Assembly (NCBI RefSeq): GCF_013697085.1
Contig: NZ_JACEFT010000008.1
Location: 24,554 to 88,553 of the forward strand
Direction: 5' to 3'
Length of the DNA: 64,000 bases
Source: Billgrantia kenyensis
GTDB lineage: Bacteria > Pseudomonadota > Gammaproteobacteria > Pseudomonadales > Halomonadaceae
The notes under the pieces were generated by a model, which saw nothing but the letters and a program-made list of their open reading frames with translations, made no database searches and had not been told where the DNA came from. Positions 15,949-23,679 of the stretch are shown here, piece by piece; positions within the stretch are counted from its first letter, which is position 1, and the number at the start of each line of letters is the position of its first letter. The translations under genes were made by a program, and so were the position numbers.

Positions 15949-16794
15949 TCAGCCTTTTTCCCGGCGTGGCTTGCGCAGCGACTGCGTCAGCCGATCCAGC
16001 AGCATCGCCAGGATCACCACGGCGATACCCGCCTCGAAGCCGTCACCCGGACGCAGGCGCTGAATCGCACGCCACACCTCGCTGCCCAGGCCGTCGGCGC
16101 CGATCATGGCGGCGATCACCACCATGGAGAGCGCGAGCATGATGGTCTGGTTGATACCGGCCATCACGGTAGGCAGCGAGAGCGGCAGCTGCACCTTGAA
16201 CAGCTTCTGGCTGCGGGTGGCGCCATAGGCGTCGGCTGCCTCGATCAGCTCCACCGGTACCTGGCGAATCCCCAGGGTGGTGAAGCGAATGGCCGGCGGC
16301 ATCGAGAAGATCACCGTGGCGAAGATTGCCGATACCGAACCGATGCCGAAGAAGGGGATGGCCGGTATCAGATAGACGAAGGCCGGCATGGTCTGCATGA
16401 AATCGAGCACCGGCATGATGCTGCGATAGAGCCGCTCGGAAAGCGCCGCGGCAATGCCCACCGGAAGGGCGATGACCACCGCCACCAGGGTAGCGATCAC
16501 CACCAGGGTGAGGGTCTCGATCATCGGGTTCCACAAGCCCATGTTCCAGATCAGGGCGAGCCCGGCAACGGCGCCGATGGCGAGGCGTATGTTGGCCAGC
16601 TTCCAGCAGAGCGCGGCGATGGCAGCCAGCAGCGCCCACTCGGGCAGCCACATCAACAGGTCGTTGAGCCAGGCGATACCGGTCTGGGTCACGCGGGAGA
16701 TACCGCGGGTGACCATGGAGTACTCGGTGGTGAGCCAGTCCAGGCCGCCTTCGATCCACCGGCCGAGCGGAATGCGGGGGATATCGAATGTCAT
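15949..16794 (-). CDS. proW: Glycine betaine/proline ABC transporter permease
   Basis: 281 residues. Five to six membrane helices follow an N-terminal amphipathic part. The binding-protein-dependent transport signature is EAADAYGATRSQKLFKVQLP (EAA loop), with MAGINQTIMLALSMVVIAAMIGADGLG after it. It forms the channel of the osmoprotectant importer. The ATG shares its A with the proV stop (TGATG), so translation is coupled. Confidence 0.94.
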   Translation of the reverse strand: MTFDIPRIPLGRWIEGGLDWLTTEYSMVTRGISRVTQTGIAWLNDLLMWLPEWALLAAIAALCWKLANIRLAIGAVAGLALIWNMGLWNPMIETLTLVVIATLVAVVIALPVGIAAALSERLYRSIMPVLDFMQTMPAFVYLIPAIPFFGIGSVSAIFATVIFSMPPAIRFTTLGIRQVPVELIEAADAYGATRSQKLFKVQLPLSLPTVMAGINQTIMLALSMVVIAAMIGADGLGSEVWRAIQRLRPGDGFEAGIAVVILAMLLDRLTQSLRKPRREKG

Positions 16795-18005
16795 CAGTGG
16801 TTTCCTCCCTCTGCGGCCTGGGCCAGTTGGGCGAGTACCGCACCTTTCACCACCACGCCAAGCAGGCGTTTCTGTTCATCCACCACGGCGATGGGGAAGC
16901 TCTTCTCGCTGAACATGGCGAACAGGTTCTGCATCGGCTCGTCCGGTCCCACGGAGCGGAAGTCCTGGGTCAGCGCTTCGCCGATGCTCTCCTTGCCCTG
17001 CTTGATCAGTGCCTCGGCGCTCTCGGCCTCCAGCAGGCCGACCAGGGTGCGGTCGCGGCGGGTCACGTAGATGGAGTCGATGCTGTGCTCGTGCATCTTG
17101 CGCAGTGCGGTGCGCGGGCCGTCGGTATCGCGCACCGTGCTCCGCACCTTGCGCATGGCGCTCTCGGCGGTGAGGATGCGCGAGCGGTCGACCCCCTCGA
17201 TGAAGCGGCGCACGTAGTCATCGGCAGGGCGGGTGAGGATCTCCTCCGGCGTGCCGATCTGCACGATCTCGCCATCCTTGAGCAGCACGATGCGGTCGCC
17301 GATGGTCAGCGCCTCGTCGAGATCGTGGGTGATGAACACGGTGGTCTTCTGCATGCGGTTCTGCAGCTCCAGCAGTTCCTGCTGCATGTCGCCGCGAATC
17401 AGCGGGTCGAGCGCCGAGAAGGCCTCGTCCATCAGCAGCACGCTGGCGTCGTTGGCCAGCGCCCGGGCCAGCCCCACGCGCTGCTGCATGCCCCCGGAGA
17501 GCTGGTTGGGATAGGCGTCCTCCCAGCCATCGAGACCCACCTGCTTGAGTGCATTGCGTGCGGTCTCGGTACGCTCGGCCTTGTCTACCCCGCGGATCTC
17601 GAGACCGAACTCGGCGTTCTGCTGCACGGTGCGGTGGGGGAACAGAGCGAAGTTCTGGAACACCATCGAGAAGTGGCGGCGGCGGCACTCGAGCAGTGCC
17701 TTGTCGCCCAGTTCAGGAATGTTCTCGCCATCGATGACGATTTCGCCCTCGGAGGGCTCGATCAGGCGGTTGAGGCAGCGAATCAGGGTGGATTTACCCG
17801 AACCGGAAAGCCCCATGATGACCAGCAACTCGCCCTCGTAGACATCGAAGTCGATATGGGAGAGCCCCAGCGTCTGTCCCGTCTTCTCGAGAATCTCGGG
17901 GCGCTTCATGCCCTTGTCGCGTAGTTCGAGCGCCTTCTTCGGATGATTGCCGAAGACCTTGCTCAAGTGCCGAACCCGTATCTTGACGTTTCGGTTCTCG
18001 TTCAT
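16794..18005 (-). CDS. proV: Glycine betaine/proline ABC transporter ATP-binding protein
   Basis: 403 residues from ATG 18005 (E. coli ProV has 400); the frame runs further upstream without coding signal. Walker A is GLSGSGKST, the signature motif LSGGMQQRVGLARALAN, Walker B LLMDEAFSALD, and the switch His follows in FITHDLDEAL. Two C-terminal CBS domains (about residues 285-400) sense ionic strength in homologues. First gene of the operon. Confidence 0.95.
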   Translation of the reverse strand: MNENRNVKIRVRHLSKVFGNHPKKALELRDKGMKRPEILEKTGQTLGLSHIDFDVYEGELLVIMGLSGSGKSTLIRCLNRLIEPSEGEIVIDGENIPELGDKALLECRRRHFSMVFQNFALFPHRTVQQNAEFGLEIRGVDKAERTETARNALKQVGLDGWEDAYPNQLSGGMQQRVGLARALANDASVLLMDEAFSALDPLIRGDMQQELLELQNRMQKTTVFITHDLDEALTIGDRIVLLKDGEIVQIGTPEEILTRPADDYVRRFIEGVDRSRILTAESAMRKVRSTVRDTDGPRTALRKMHEHSIDSIYVTRRDRTLVGLLEAESAEALIKQGKESIGEALTQDFRSVGPDEPMQNLFAMFSEKSFPIAVVDEQKRLLGVVVKGAVLAQLAQAAEGGNH

Positions 18006-18351
18006 GTGGTTGCCTATTGTCCGACGCGCAGCCGCCAAGCTTCCTGGCTTCTCGCGGCACCGTCGAAGATCGCTTCGAGTTGAGCCAGCCTTGCCGGCTT
18101 CCCTGCACGACAAAGCGGCCAACCCTAACGGCTGTAACACGAACTTTCAAATCTGGCTAAAATGACAAGTTACATCAAGCCGGCTAACAGCGCAGGAAAA
18201 CAGGCACATCACCGTCTGCAGCGGGTGAGGTGTATGAGCTTCAGCGGGTGAGGGTGAATGAGCTCAGGAGTGGTGACATGCAGGGCCGAGGGCAGCGGTG
18301 AACGCTGCTCCCATTGGCGTGGTTCAGGCAAGAGGCGGGGAGGGGGGAGAG
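18006..18351. promoter_or_regulatory. Upstream region of proV
   Basis: 346 bases holding the proV promoter and the 3' flank of the Crp/Fnr gene. On the minus strand TTGATG-N17-CAGATT (about 18148-18176) is a weak promoter-like pair. A 23-bp direct repeat is listed separately. No coding frame is supported. Confidence 0.35.
18219..18265. repeat. Two-copy 23-bp direct repeat
   Basis: CAGCGGGTGAGGTGTATGAG followed 23 bases later by CAGCGGGTGAGGGTGAATGAG, head-to-tail without a gap, between the Crp/Fnr gene and proV. It could be a duplicated regulatory site or simple slippage. Confidence 0.6.
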
Positions 18352-19047
18352 TTATTCCAGCGCAGCCTCTTGAAAATCGCCCAGCTCCGCCAACTCCGGC
18401 CAGTTTCGAATGCGGATTTGTTGGTTGGCGCAGTTCTCGATCAGCCCCCGGCGCTTGATCTTGTTCAGCGAGCGGCTCACGTGAACGCTGGATAAGCCCA
18501 CCACGTTGGATACCTGTGTCTGAGTCAGCGGAAAGAAGTAGCGCCCCTGATATGTCAGGCCAGCAGCGTGGGAGCGTGAATAACACTCGCACAGGAGATT
18601 GGCAATGCGCTCCTCTGCGCTGCGTGTCGAAACATTGACGATCCATTTCAGCGCCACGCTGTGGCTCATATGCCCCGATATCTTGAAAAGACGCAGAATT
18701 CTCGGGCGCTCGAAGAGCCGCTCTGCGCTCTCGGCATTGATAGTGGTGAATCGCAGCGGTGTGATGGCCTTTATGGAGAACTCCATCCTGTTGCTGAAGC
18801 CCTGGCCATTGTCGCTGATATCACCGGGAAGCAGCAGGGAGGTGATGGGCTCGCTGCCGTCGCGCATCGGCTTGTAGCGGCACGCCCAGCCGCCTTCAAT
18901 GAGATGAAGGTGCTCCAGTATTTCGCCCGCGCGAGCCAGGTGCCCGCCCTTCCTCAGCTCTCGAACGGGGCCGGTGTGGTAATGAAAAATTCGCTTGTCT
19001 TCGTCGCATAAGTCCTTGCGGGCACTGAAGTTATGAAACAGGTACAT
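18352..19047 (-). CDS. Crp/Fnr family transcriptional regulator
   Basis: 231 residues. The N-terminal cyclic-nucleotide-binding-like barrel (about 15-135) includes RAGEILEHLHLIEGGWACRY and LLLPGDISD. The C-terminal winged helix has the recognition region FPLTQTQVSNVVGLSSVHVS and RSLNKIKRRGLIE. The four-cysteine Fe-S cluster pattern of FNR is missing and the cAMP-contact residues are not evident, so the signal is unknown. It lies upstream of proV in the same direction but 346 bases away. Confidence 0.85.
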   Translation of the reverse strand: MYLFHNFSARKDLCDEDKRIFHYHTGPVRELRKGGHLARAGEILEHLHLIEGGWACRYKPMRDGSEPITSLLLPGDISDNGQGFSNRMEFSIKAITPLRFTTINAESAERLFERPRILRLFKISGHMSHSVALKWIVNVSTRSAEERIANLLCECYSRSHAAGLTYQGRYFFPLTQTQVSNVVGLSSVHVSRSLNKIKRRGLIENCANQQIRIRNWPELAELGDFQEAALE

Positions 19048-19388
19048 ATCATCCTTGACTACTTGGTCATCCGTATGTTCACCAGTGTAGCAAAGACCGA
19101 GTGATCAGCAAGCTGCTTAATTAGAATTCGCTTAATTGACGTTATGCCGACGAATCGCCGGGGCAGGTATGGCGGTCATGTAGCGGTCGCCCCGTGACAT
19201 CATTCCCTGAACTGGGGTTCATACGCCAAGACTTAGTTTACTCAGTGAAGCAAGCATGGCGGGCTCAGGTAAAACATAACCTGGATCAACTTTGAATCAA
19301 CTTGTCGAGAGGACGAAGCGGTTCTCGGCCCAGGCTATTTTCATTTGACGTTTTCGATATGTATCCGCTAAAAAAACAAGCAGAAGTG
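19048..19388. other. Intergenic region, Crp/Fnr to MvaT-family gene
   Basis: AT-rich divergent spacer. It must hold the Crp/Fnr promoter; no gene is supported in it. The downstream end carries the promoter listed at 19389. Confidence 0.4.
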
Positions 19389-19417
19389 TTGTCATTTGGA
19401 GCGGGTTGTTGTATTTA
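19389..19417 (+). promoter_or_regulatory. Sigma-70 promoter for the MvaT-family gene
   Basis: TTGTCA (five of six to consensus), a 17-base spacer, then TATTTA, 46 bases before the start codon. Flanking sequence is AT-rich, so self-silencing by a MvaT-type protein is plausible. Confidence 0.6.
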
Positions 19418-19462
19418 TAGGCCGCGTCCCGCAAATTCCCAAAGCATTAGACAGGAATCGCC

Positions 19463-19843
19463 ATGTCCCTACTTAGCGAATTCATGCAGAAAGAGCAGCA
19501 GCTCAAGCAGCTTCAGGCTGAAATGGAGCGACTGCAGAACGACGAGCGTCTCAAGGCCGAGCTCGAGTTCAAGGAAAAGCTCGAAGCCCTGATGCGCGAG
19601 TTCAGCAAGAGCTCTGCCGATGTTATCAACCTGCTGCAACCGCAGGGTGCCAAGGCCTCGCCGGCAAAGGCAGCATCAGCGACTCCCACCGGGCGTCGCA
19701 AGCGCAAGCTGAAGATCTACAAGAACCCGAAAACCGGTGAAGTCGTTGAAACTCGCGGCGGCAACCAGAAAACGCTGAAAGCGTGGAAGGACGAGCACGG
19801 CTCGGACACCGTGGAAGGCTGGCTGGTTCGCGTCGAGTCTTGA
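19463..19843 (+). CDS. MvaT/MvaU-family H-NS-like nucleoid protein
   Basis: 126 residues, the usual length. The N-terminal coiled-coil oligomerisation domain (about 1-60) has LKAELEFKEKLEALMREF and DVINLL. A linker follows, then the DNA-binding domain (about 76-126) with RRKRKLKIYKNPKTGEVVET, RGGNQKTLKAWKDE and VEGWL. This is the MvaT pattern from Pseudomonas rather than enteric H-NS. It silences AT-rich, often horizontally acquired DNA such as the 32-43 kb cassette here. AGGA lies upstream of the ATG. Confidence 0.92.
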   Translation: MSLLSEFMQKEQQLKQLQAEMERLQNDERLKAELEFKEKLEALMREFSKSSADVINLLQPQGAKASPAKAASATPTGRRKRKLKIYKNPKTGEVVETRGGNQKTLKAWKDEHGSDTVEGWLVRVES

Positions 19844-20126
19844 TACGACCCCATCCGGGATAGCTGTTCTGGCGCCTGTTGGGGCACGAACAGCGTATTC
19901 AGGGAACGCCCTTTACCCGGCGAGCCGCTATTACGGTGCAGCGTGTTCGATAAGGTCTTTCGCGGAAGGCCTTATCCTGTAGAGCGTCTTCTCGAAGGCT
20001 TGAGTTAGTGGCTTATGGAAGGCGCCAAGCGTGAAGCGAGCTCGTCGGGGTGGTTTGAAGGGTATGTGCCGGGCGCCAGGCCCGGCATCGGTAGAAAAGA
20101 CTTGGTAGAAAAGACTTGCCCGTGTA
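19844..20126. other. Convergent intergenic region with hairpins
   Basis: Between the MvaT-family gene and the AraC gene. It contains GCTGTTC/GAACAGC (about 19862-19895) and a long stem GATAAGG...CCTTATC at 19949-19976 with inner CTT/AAG pairs. Neither has a T run. One of them probably terminates transcription. Confidence 0.4.
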
Positions 20127-20954
20127 TCAGGCTCGCTCCAGTTGCACGGGCAGGCGCAGCTCGATTTGATCCTCCCCCCACTCCACTTCGAGGGGGTCGC
20201 CCGTGGCGTGACACCGCTTGGAGGGCAGCCCGTCGCTTACCAGGTACTGCACGACATCGGGAATCTCATCGAGACTCTCGACTTCCGCCCGGGCGTGATG
20301 CTGGGCAGGGATCTTGAGCAGGCGAAATGAGGCCGGAATGGGGATATTCGAAGCCTCGCCGTTCGTAATAAGTGGCCCGACATCGACTCTTTCGGTTTCG
20401 CTGCGCAGTGGCATGTTGTGCATCAAGGCGAACGTGCGCCCCAGTTTCAGGCGCTCGGCCAATCCGTCAATGTTCTTGACGTGACGGCGCCACTCTTGCA
20501 GTACCTTTACCGGGTTGCTGCGAGCCTGGCGATAAAGTCGTGTTACCAGGGCCTGCCGCGGCGGCGCCTTGTGGATCTCGAAACTGGGTGGGTGGCCGTT
20601 ATCGCCCTGGCAATAGGGGTTGTGACGCAACTGCAAGCGTATCGCATGGCGATACTGGCGTGGCGTCTGGTCGTGGTAACGTTGGAAAGCGCGGCTGAAC
20701 GCCGAGTGGTTCTGATAGCCGCATTGGTTTGCGATAGCTTGTACAGGAAAGGGTGTGAAGGCCAGCAGTCGTGCCGCCTTCTCTAGCCTCAGTCTGTCGC
20801 GGTAAGCGCTTGGGGACAGCCCGAAGCACTGCTTGAACCTACGCCGGACCTGTGAGGTCGAATAACCGAGTCGGCTGGCGAGGTCTTCAATTCCCTGCTG
20901 GCTATCCACGTGGTCTTGCAGCCAGATCTCCGCCCGCATCATCTCGTTATACAT
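20127..20954 (-). CDS. AraC-family regulator with C-terminal effector-binding (GyrI-like) domain
   Basis: 275 residues in the Rob/SoxS-with-sensor arrangement. The N-terminal double HTH has IEDLASRLGYSTSQVRRRFK and PVQAIANQCGYQNHSAFSRA followed by the RYHDQTPRQYR end motif. The C-terminal half (about 120-275) resembles the GyrI/AraC-E ligand-binding fold, including IPASFRLLKIPAQHHARAEV. Such proteins usually respond to small hydrophobic or cationic compounds. The target is unknown; no neighbouring pump is present. Confidence 0.85.
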   Translation of the reverse strand: MYNEMMRAEIWLQDHVDSQQGIEDLASRLGYSTSQVRRRFKQCFGLSPSAYRDRLRLEKAARLLAFTPFPVQAIANQCGYQNHSAFSRAFQRYHDQTPRQYRHAIRLQLRHNPYCQGDNGHPPSFEIHKAPPRQALVTRLYRQARSNPVKVLQEWRRHVKNIDGLAERLKLGRTFALMHNMPLRSETERVDVGPLITNGEASNIPIPASFRLLKIPAQHHARAEVESLDEIPDVVQYLVSDGLPSKRCHATGDPLEVEWGEDQIELRLPVQLERA

Positions 20955-21395
20955 AACTGTCCCTTGCTTGATATACCAGCAATGTCTTATTTACTGGGTC
21001 TACAACATCGCTGGAGCCCCCTGCTGTCTCAAGGCATCCGAGTGGCCTTGGGGTCATGCTGTTTATAGTATTTGTGCAGCTCTTTATGCGCTGTCGCGGG
21101 AGGCAAAGGCAAGTTCGGTTACAAGATTTGACCGTTTGTGCATAATATCGGGTGGGAAGGATAGGCGACTCCTGTTCCATGGCGTTCGGCGCATCCCTGG
21201 CTGTCAGCGTAGCTCAATATTGTCGAGCTGCCTTCCGTGCCGGCGCTTGGCCTTCGCTACCCGACGCAATGGCGGTATACTCGTGCCTTCACCATTCGAG
21301 TGCCGCTCAGATCGCGCTGAACCCGCATGCCGAGCTTCCAGTTCGTGTCGCCCATGCGCAGCCATTTCCAGGTACTTGAGCAATGATGGAATACG
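20955..21395. promoter_or_regulatory. Divergent intergenic region, AraC gene / 98-residue protein
   Basis: 441 bases without a supported gene. Plus-strand promoter-like pairs are TTCGCT-N17-TATACT (21253-21281) and GTTACA-N17-CATAAT (21118-21146); both are moderate matches. Nothing else stands out. Confidence 0.4.
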
Positions 21396-21692
21396 ATGAG
21401 AAAACACAAGACTGACCGTTCGATGGACGAGCGCGAGAAACTCCGCAAGTTCCGCGAGCTCGACGACGCCTTTGCCGAGGCCCTGCGTGAGCTCGAAAAA
21501 CCCGATTCGCGCCTGGATATTCCTACCGGGCCCCCGGTGCGCAGCCTGGAAGAGCGTGAGGCCGAAGAGGCGCAGCAGCGTCAGCAGGCCTTCGAGCAGC
21601 GGCTCAAGTCGCTGATGAGCGAGTACGCCCAGCCCAGGGAAAGCGTGGCGGCCCTGCTGCGTACCATGAAGACGCTCGGCCACATTGCCTGA
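21396..21692 (+). CDS. Small charged protein resembling a MvaT oligomerisation segment
   Basis: 98 residues, highly charged and helical. Residues about 62-88 (AFEQRLKSLMSEYAQPRESV then AALL) align with the MvaT-type core seen in the nearby gene (EFKEKLEALMREFSKSSADV then INLL). The protein ends where the linker and DNA-binding domain would begin. It therefore might be a truncated partner or antagonist of MvaT-family silencers, but the similarity is short and by eye. The gene is followed 24 bases later by a membrane-protein gene on the same strand. Otherwise uncharacterised. Confidence 0.6.
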   Translation: MRKHKTDRSMDEREKLRKFRELDDAFAEALRELEKPDSRLDIPTGPPVRSLEEREAEEAQQRQQAFEQRLKSLMSEYAQPRESVAALLRTMKTLGHIA

Positions 21693-21716
21693 TTCGCCGA
21701 TAGGCACGGTTCGCCA

Positions 21717-22202
21717 ATGACTTACTTTCTGGTGATGGGCAGCCTGGCGTTGTCCGTCCTGTTCACGTTCGGCTGGGCGCTTTCGCGTCTGCTGCGCTGG
21801 GCCGCCTCCGGCTTCTCGCTAGGTGGCGGGGCGGCCAGGGGAGGGCGCAAGGGCGGCCGGCGCAGCGGCGCCACCCGCAGCGCGGGAAAGGCCAAGGCCG
21901 GCAAGGCCAAAACCGGCACGGCCAAGGTCAGTGCGAGCCGTAGCAAGGCCAGTGCCAAGCCGACGAGCGAGCCCTGGCGCATCACCCGACTCATTGCCGA
22001 GTGGCGTTCCAGCGTTGCGCTGGCGCTGGTGGCCTCGCTCATCTATCTCGTCGCGCGCCTTGCCGAGTACGGCATCAGCTATCGCCCGCCGCACACCCTG
22101 CCCAGTGGCTTCGACACCCTGCTGATCGGCCTTGGCTGGCTCTCCGCCGGCCTGATTCTGCTCGCGCTGCTTCAGCGCCTGGCTGCCTGGCGCTGCCGTT
22201 GA
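21717..22202 (+). CDS. Membrane protein with histone H1-like basic loop
   Basis: 161 residues. Helix one is residues 3-28 (FLVMGSLALSVLFTFGWAL). A 45-residue Gly/Ala/Lys/Arg/Ser loop (about 36-85) contains KAKAGKAKTGTAK-type repeats. Helices two and three are SVALALVASLIYLVARLAEY and LLIGLGWLSAGLILLALLQR. By the positive-inside rule the basic loop is cytoplasmic. The loop composition resembles AlgP/H1-like bacterial proteins, which suggests nucleic-acid contact; that is inference. The family is not recognised. Confidence 0.6.
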   Translation: MTYFLVMGSLALSVLFTFGWALSRLLRWAASGFSLGGGAARGGRKGGRRSGATRSAGKAKAGKAKTGTAKVSASRSKASAKPTSEPWRITRLIAEWRSSVALALVASLIYLVARLAEYGISYRPPHTLPSGFDTLLIGLGWLSAGLILLALLQRLAAWRCR

Positions 22203-22603
22203 GCCAGCGTTGCTCTTGCGTTCGAGCATATAAATCAGACGGCTTGCCGTCATACATCAGCAGAAGCCGAACAACCCCCTGACTTGTCAAGACTATTTTG
22301 TTACAAACGGCGGTAGAGCATCCCGCGCGAGTCCCGTAGAATTCGGCTATTCCAATAACGATACCCAGCAGGGGATGGGCTGCCGATCAGCCTCGCGATA
22401 TGGCTGCGAGATGAACGGCGGTGTCGAGATCATCGAGTGCCAGCTCGGTGACGGACCGTGAGAGTGGCGCCCAGGGCATTATCCCGCCCTGTGGCTTTGT
22501 TCGTGCGCTCGAGGGCAGTTCGTACGCTCGCGCGCAACGCTCCGTTCCTGTCTCCGGTATCGCCAAGCCAGCAGGGCCAGGGAACCGCCCGGAACAATCC
22601 CCG
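22203..22603. promoter_or_regulatory. Leader region of the polysaccharide locus
   Basis: About 400 bases without a supported gene, ending in the ops element. A long untranslated leader before an ops site is typical of RfaH-controlled operons. TTGTCA near 22288 is a possible -35 box without a good -10 partner. Confidence 0.45.
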
Positions 22604-22626
22604 GGCGGTAGCGTGCCTGAAACTGC
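22604..22626 (+). promoter_or_regulatory. ops / JUMPstart element (RfaH recruitment)
   Basis: GGCGGTAGCGTG at 22604-22615 is an exact ops core, and the following CCTGAAAC continues the JUMPstart consensus. It lies 45 bases before the GTG of the first polysaccharide gene, in the correct orientation. RfaH loads onto RNA polymerase paused at ops and prevents Rho termination in long surface-polysaccharide operons. Confidence 0.85.
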
Positions 22627-22659
22627 CGCCGCCATCGGTCGAACAAGGGTTAGAGACGA

Positions 22660-23667
22660 GTGAAACTGCTGATCACCGGCATTGCCGGCTTCATCGGTCA
22701 CGCCGTGGCCAAGCGCCTCAGCGGCCAGGGCCACGAGATCATCGGTATCGACAACCTCAATACCTACTACGATGTTTCGCTCAAGCATGCACGGCTGAAC
22801 GATCTGGCCGATTGCCACGACATTCGCTTCATCCATATGGATCTGGGCGATCGTGAAGCCATGGCCGCGCTGTTCCGCGAGAACGCGTTCGACCGCGTGA
22901 TCCACCTGGCTGCCCAGGCCGGGGTGCGCTACTCGCTGGAGAACCCCCACGTTTACGCCGACTCCAACCTCATCGGCCACCTCAACGTGCTGGAGGGGTG
23001 TCGCCAGCACAAGGTAGGGCACCTGGTCTACGCCTCCTCGAGCTCGGTCTACGGCATGAACGCCAAGACCCCGTTCGACACCGGCGACAGCGTCGATCAT
23101 CCCGTCAGCCTCTATGCGGCCACCAAGAAGGCCAACGAGCTGATGAGCCACACCTACGCGCACCTCTACGGCGTGCCGATGACCGGGCTGCGCTTCTTCA
23201 CCGTGTACGGCCCCTGGGGCCGGCCCGACATGGCCATCTTCAAGTTCGTCAAGGCGATGTTCGAAGGCAAGCCGATCCAGGTCTACAACCACGGCGACAT
23301 GTCGCGGGACTTCACCTACATCGACGACATCGTGGAAGGCATCGTGCGTATTGCCGATGTGATTCCCCAGGCCAACCCCGACCGCGCCGCCGCCAGCGCC
23401 CGGCCCGACCAGAGCACGGCGCCCTACGCGCTCTACAACATCGGCTACGGCGCCCCGGTGTCGCTGATGAGCTTCATCCGTGCGCTGGAAAACGCCACCG
23501 GACGCGAAGCCATCTGCGACTACCTGCCCATGCAGCCCGGCGACGTGCCGCGCACCTGGGCCGACACCGAAGCGCTGCTCAAGGCCACCGGCTACCGCCC
23601 CAAGGTCCATGTAGAGGAGGGGGTGAAGCGCTTCGTCGAGTGGTATCGAGACTTCTATCAAGTGTGA
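22660..23667 (+). CDS. UDP-glucuronate 4-epimerase-type NAD-dependent epimerase
   Basis: 335 residues, extended short-chain dehydrogenase. The Rossmann motif is TGIAGFIGHAVA, then GIDNLNTYYDVSLK (typical of UDP-GlcA epimerases), VIHLAAQAGVRYSLENPHVY, SSSSVYG, the YxxxK pair in YAATKKANE, and FFTVYGPWGRPDMA. It would convert UDP-glucuronate (from Ugd, encoded at 26663) to UDP-galacturonate. Start is GTG at 22660. It directly follows the ops element and so opens the polysaccharide locus. Confidence 0.88.
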   Translation: MKLLITGIAGFIGHAVAKRLSGQGHEIIGIDNLNTYYDVSLKHARLNDLADCHDIRFIHMDLGDREAMAALFRENAFDRVIHLAAQAGVRYSLENPHVYADSNLIGHLNVLEGCRQHKVGHLVYASSSSVYGMNAKTPFDTGDSVDHPVSLYAATKKANELMSHTYAHLYGVPMTGLRFFTVYGPWGRPDMAIFKFVKAMFEGKPIQVYNHGDMSRDFTYIDDIVEGIVRIADVIPQANPDRAAASARPDQSTAPYALYNIGYGAPVSLMSFIRALENATGREAICDYLPMQPGDVPRTWADTEALLKATGYRPKVHVEEGVKRFVEWYRDFYQV

Positions 23668-23679
23668 CATGAGTGTGGC

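Noticed and set aside
15895..17924. Two long plus-strand frames opposite proW and proV
   Set aside because: Both lie opposite unmistakable transporter genes and have biased His/Gln/Gly composition.
21112..21127. Ter-like word GGTTACAAGAT, considered because of the Tus-like gene
   Set aside because: It matches only part of the enteric Ter core, and a single 9-of-10 match is expected by chance.
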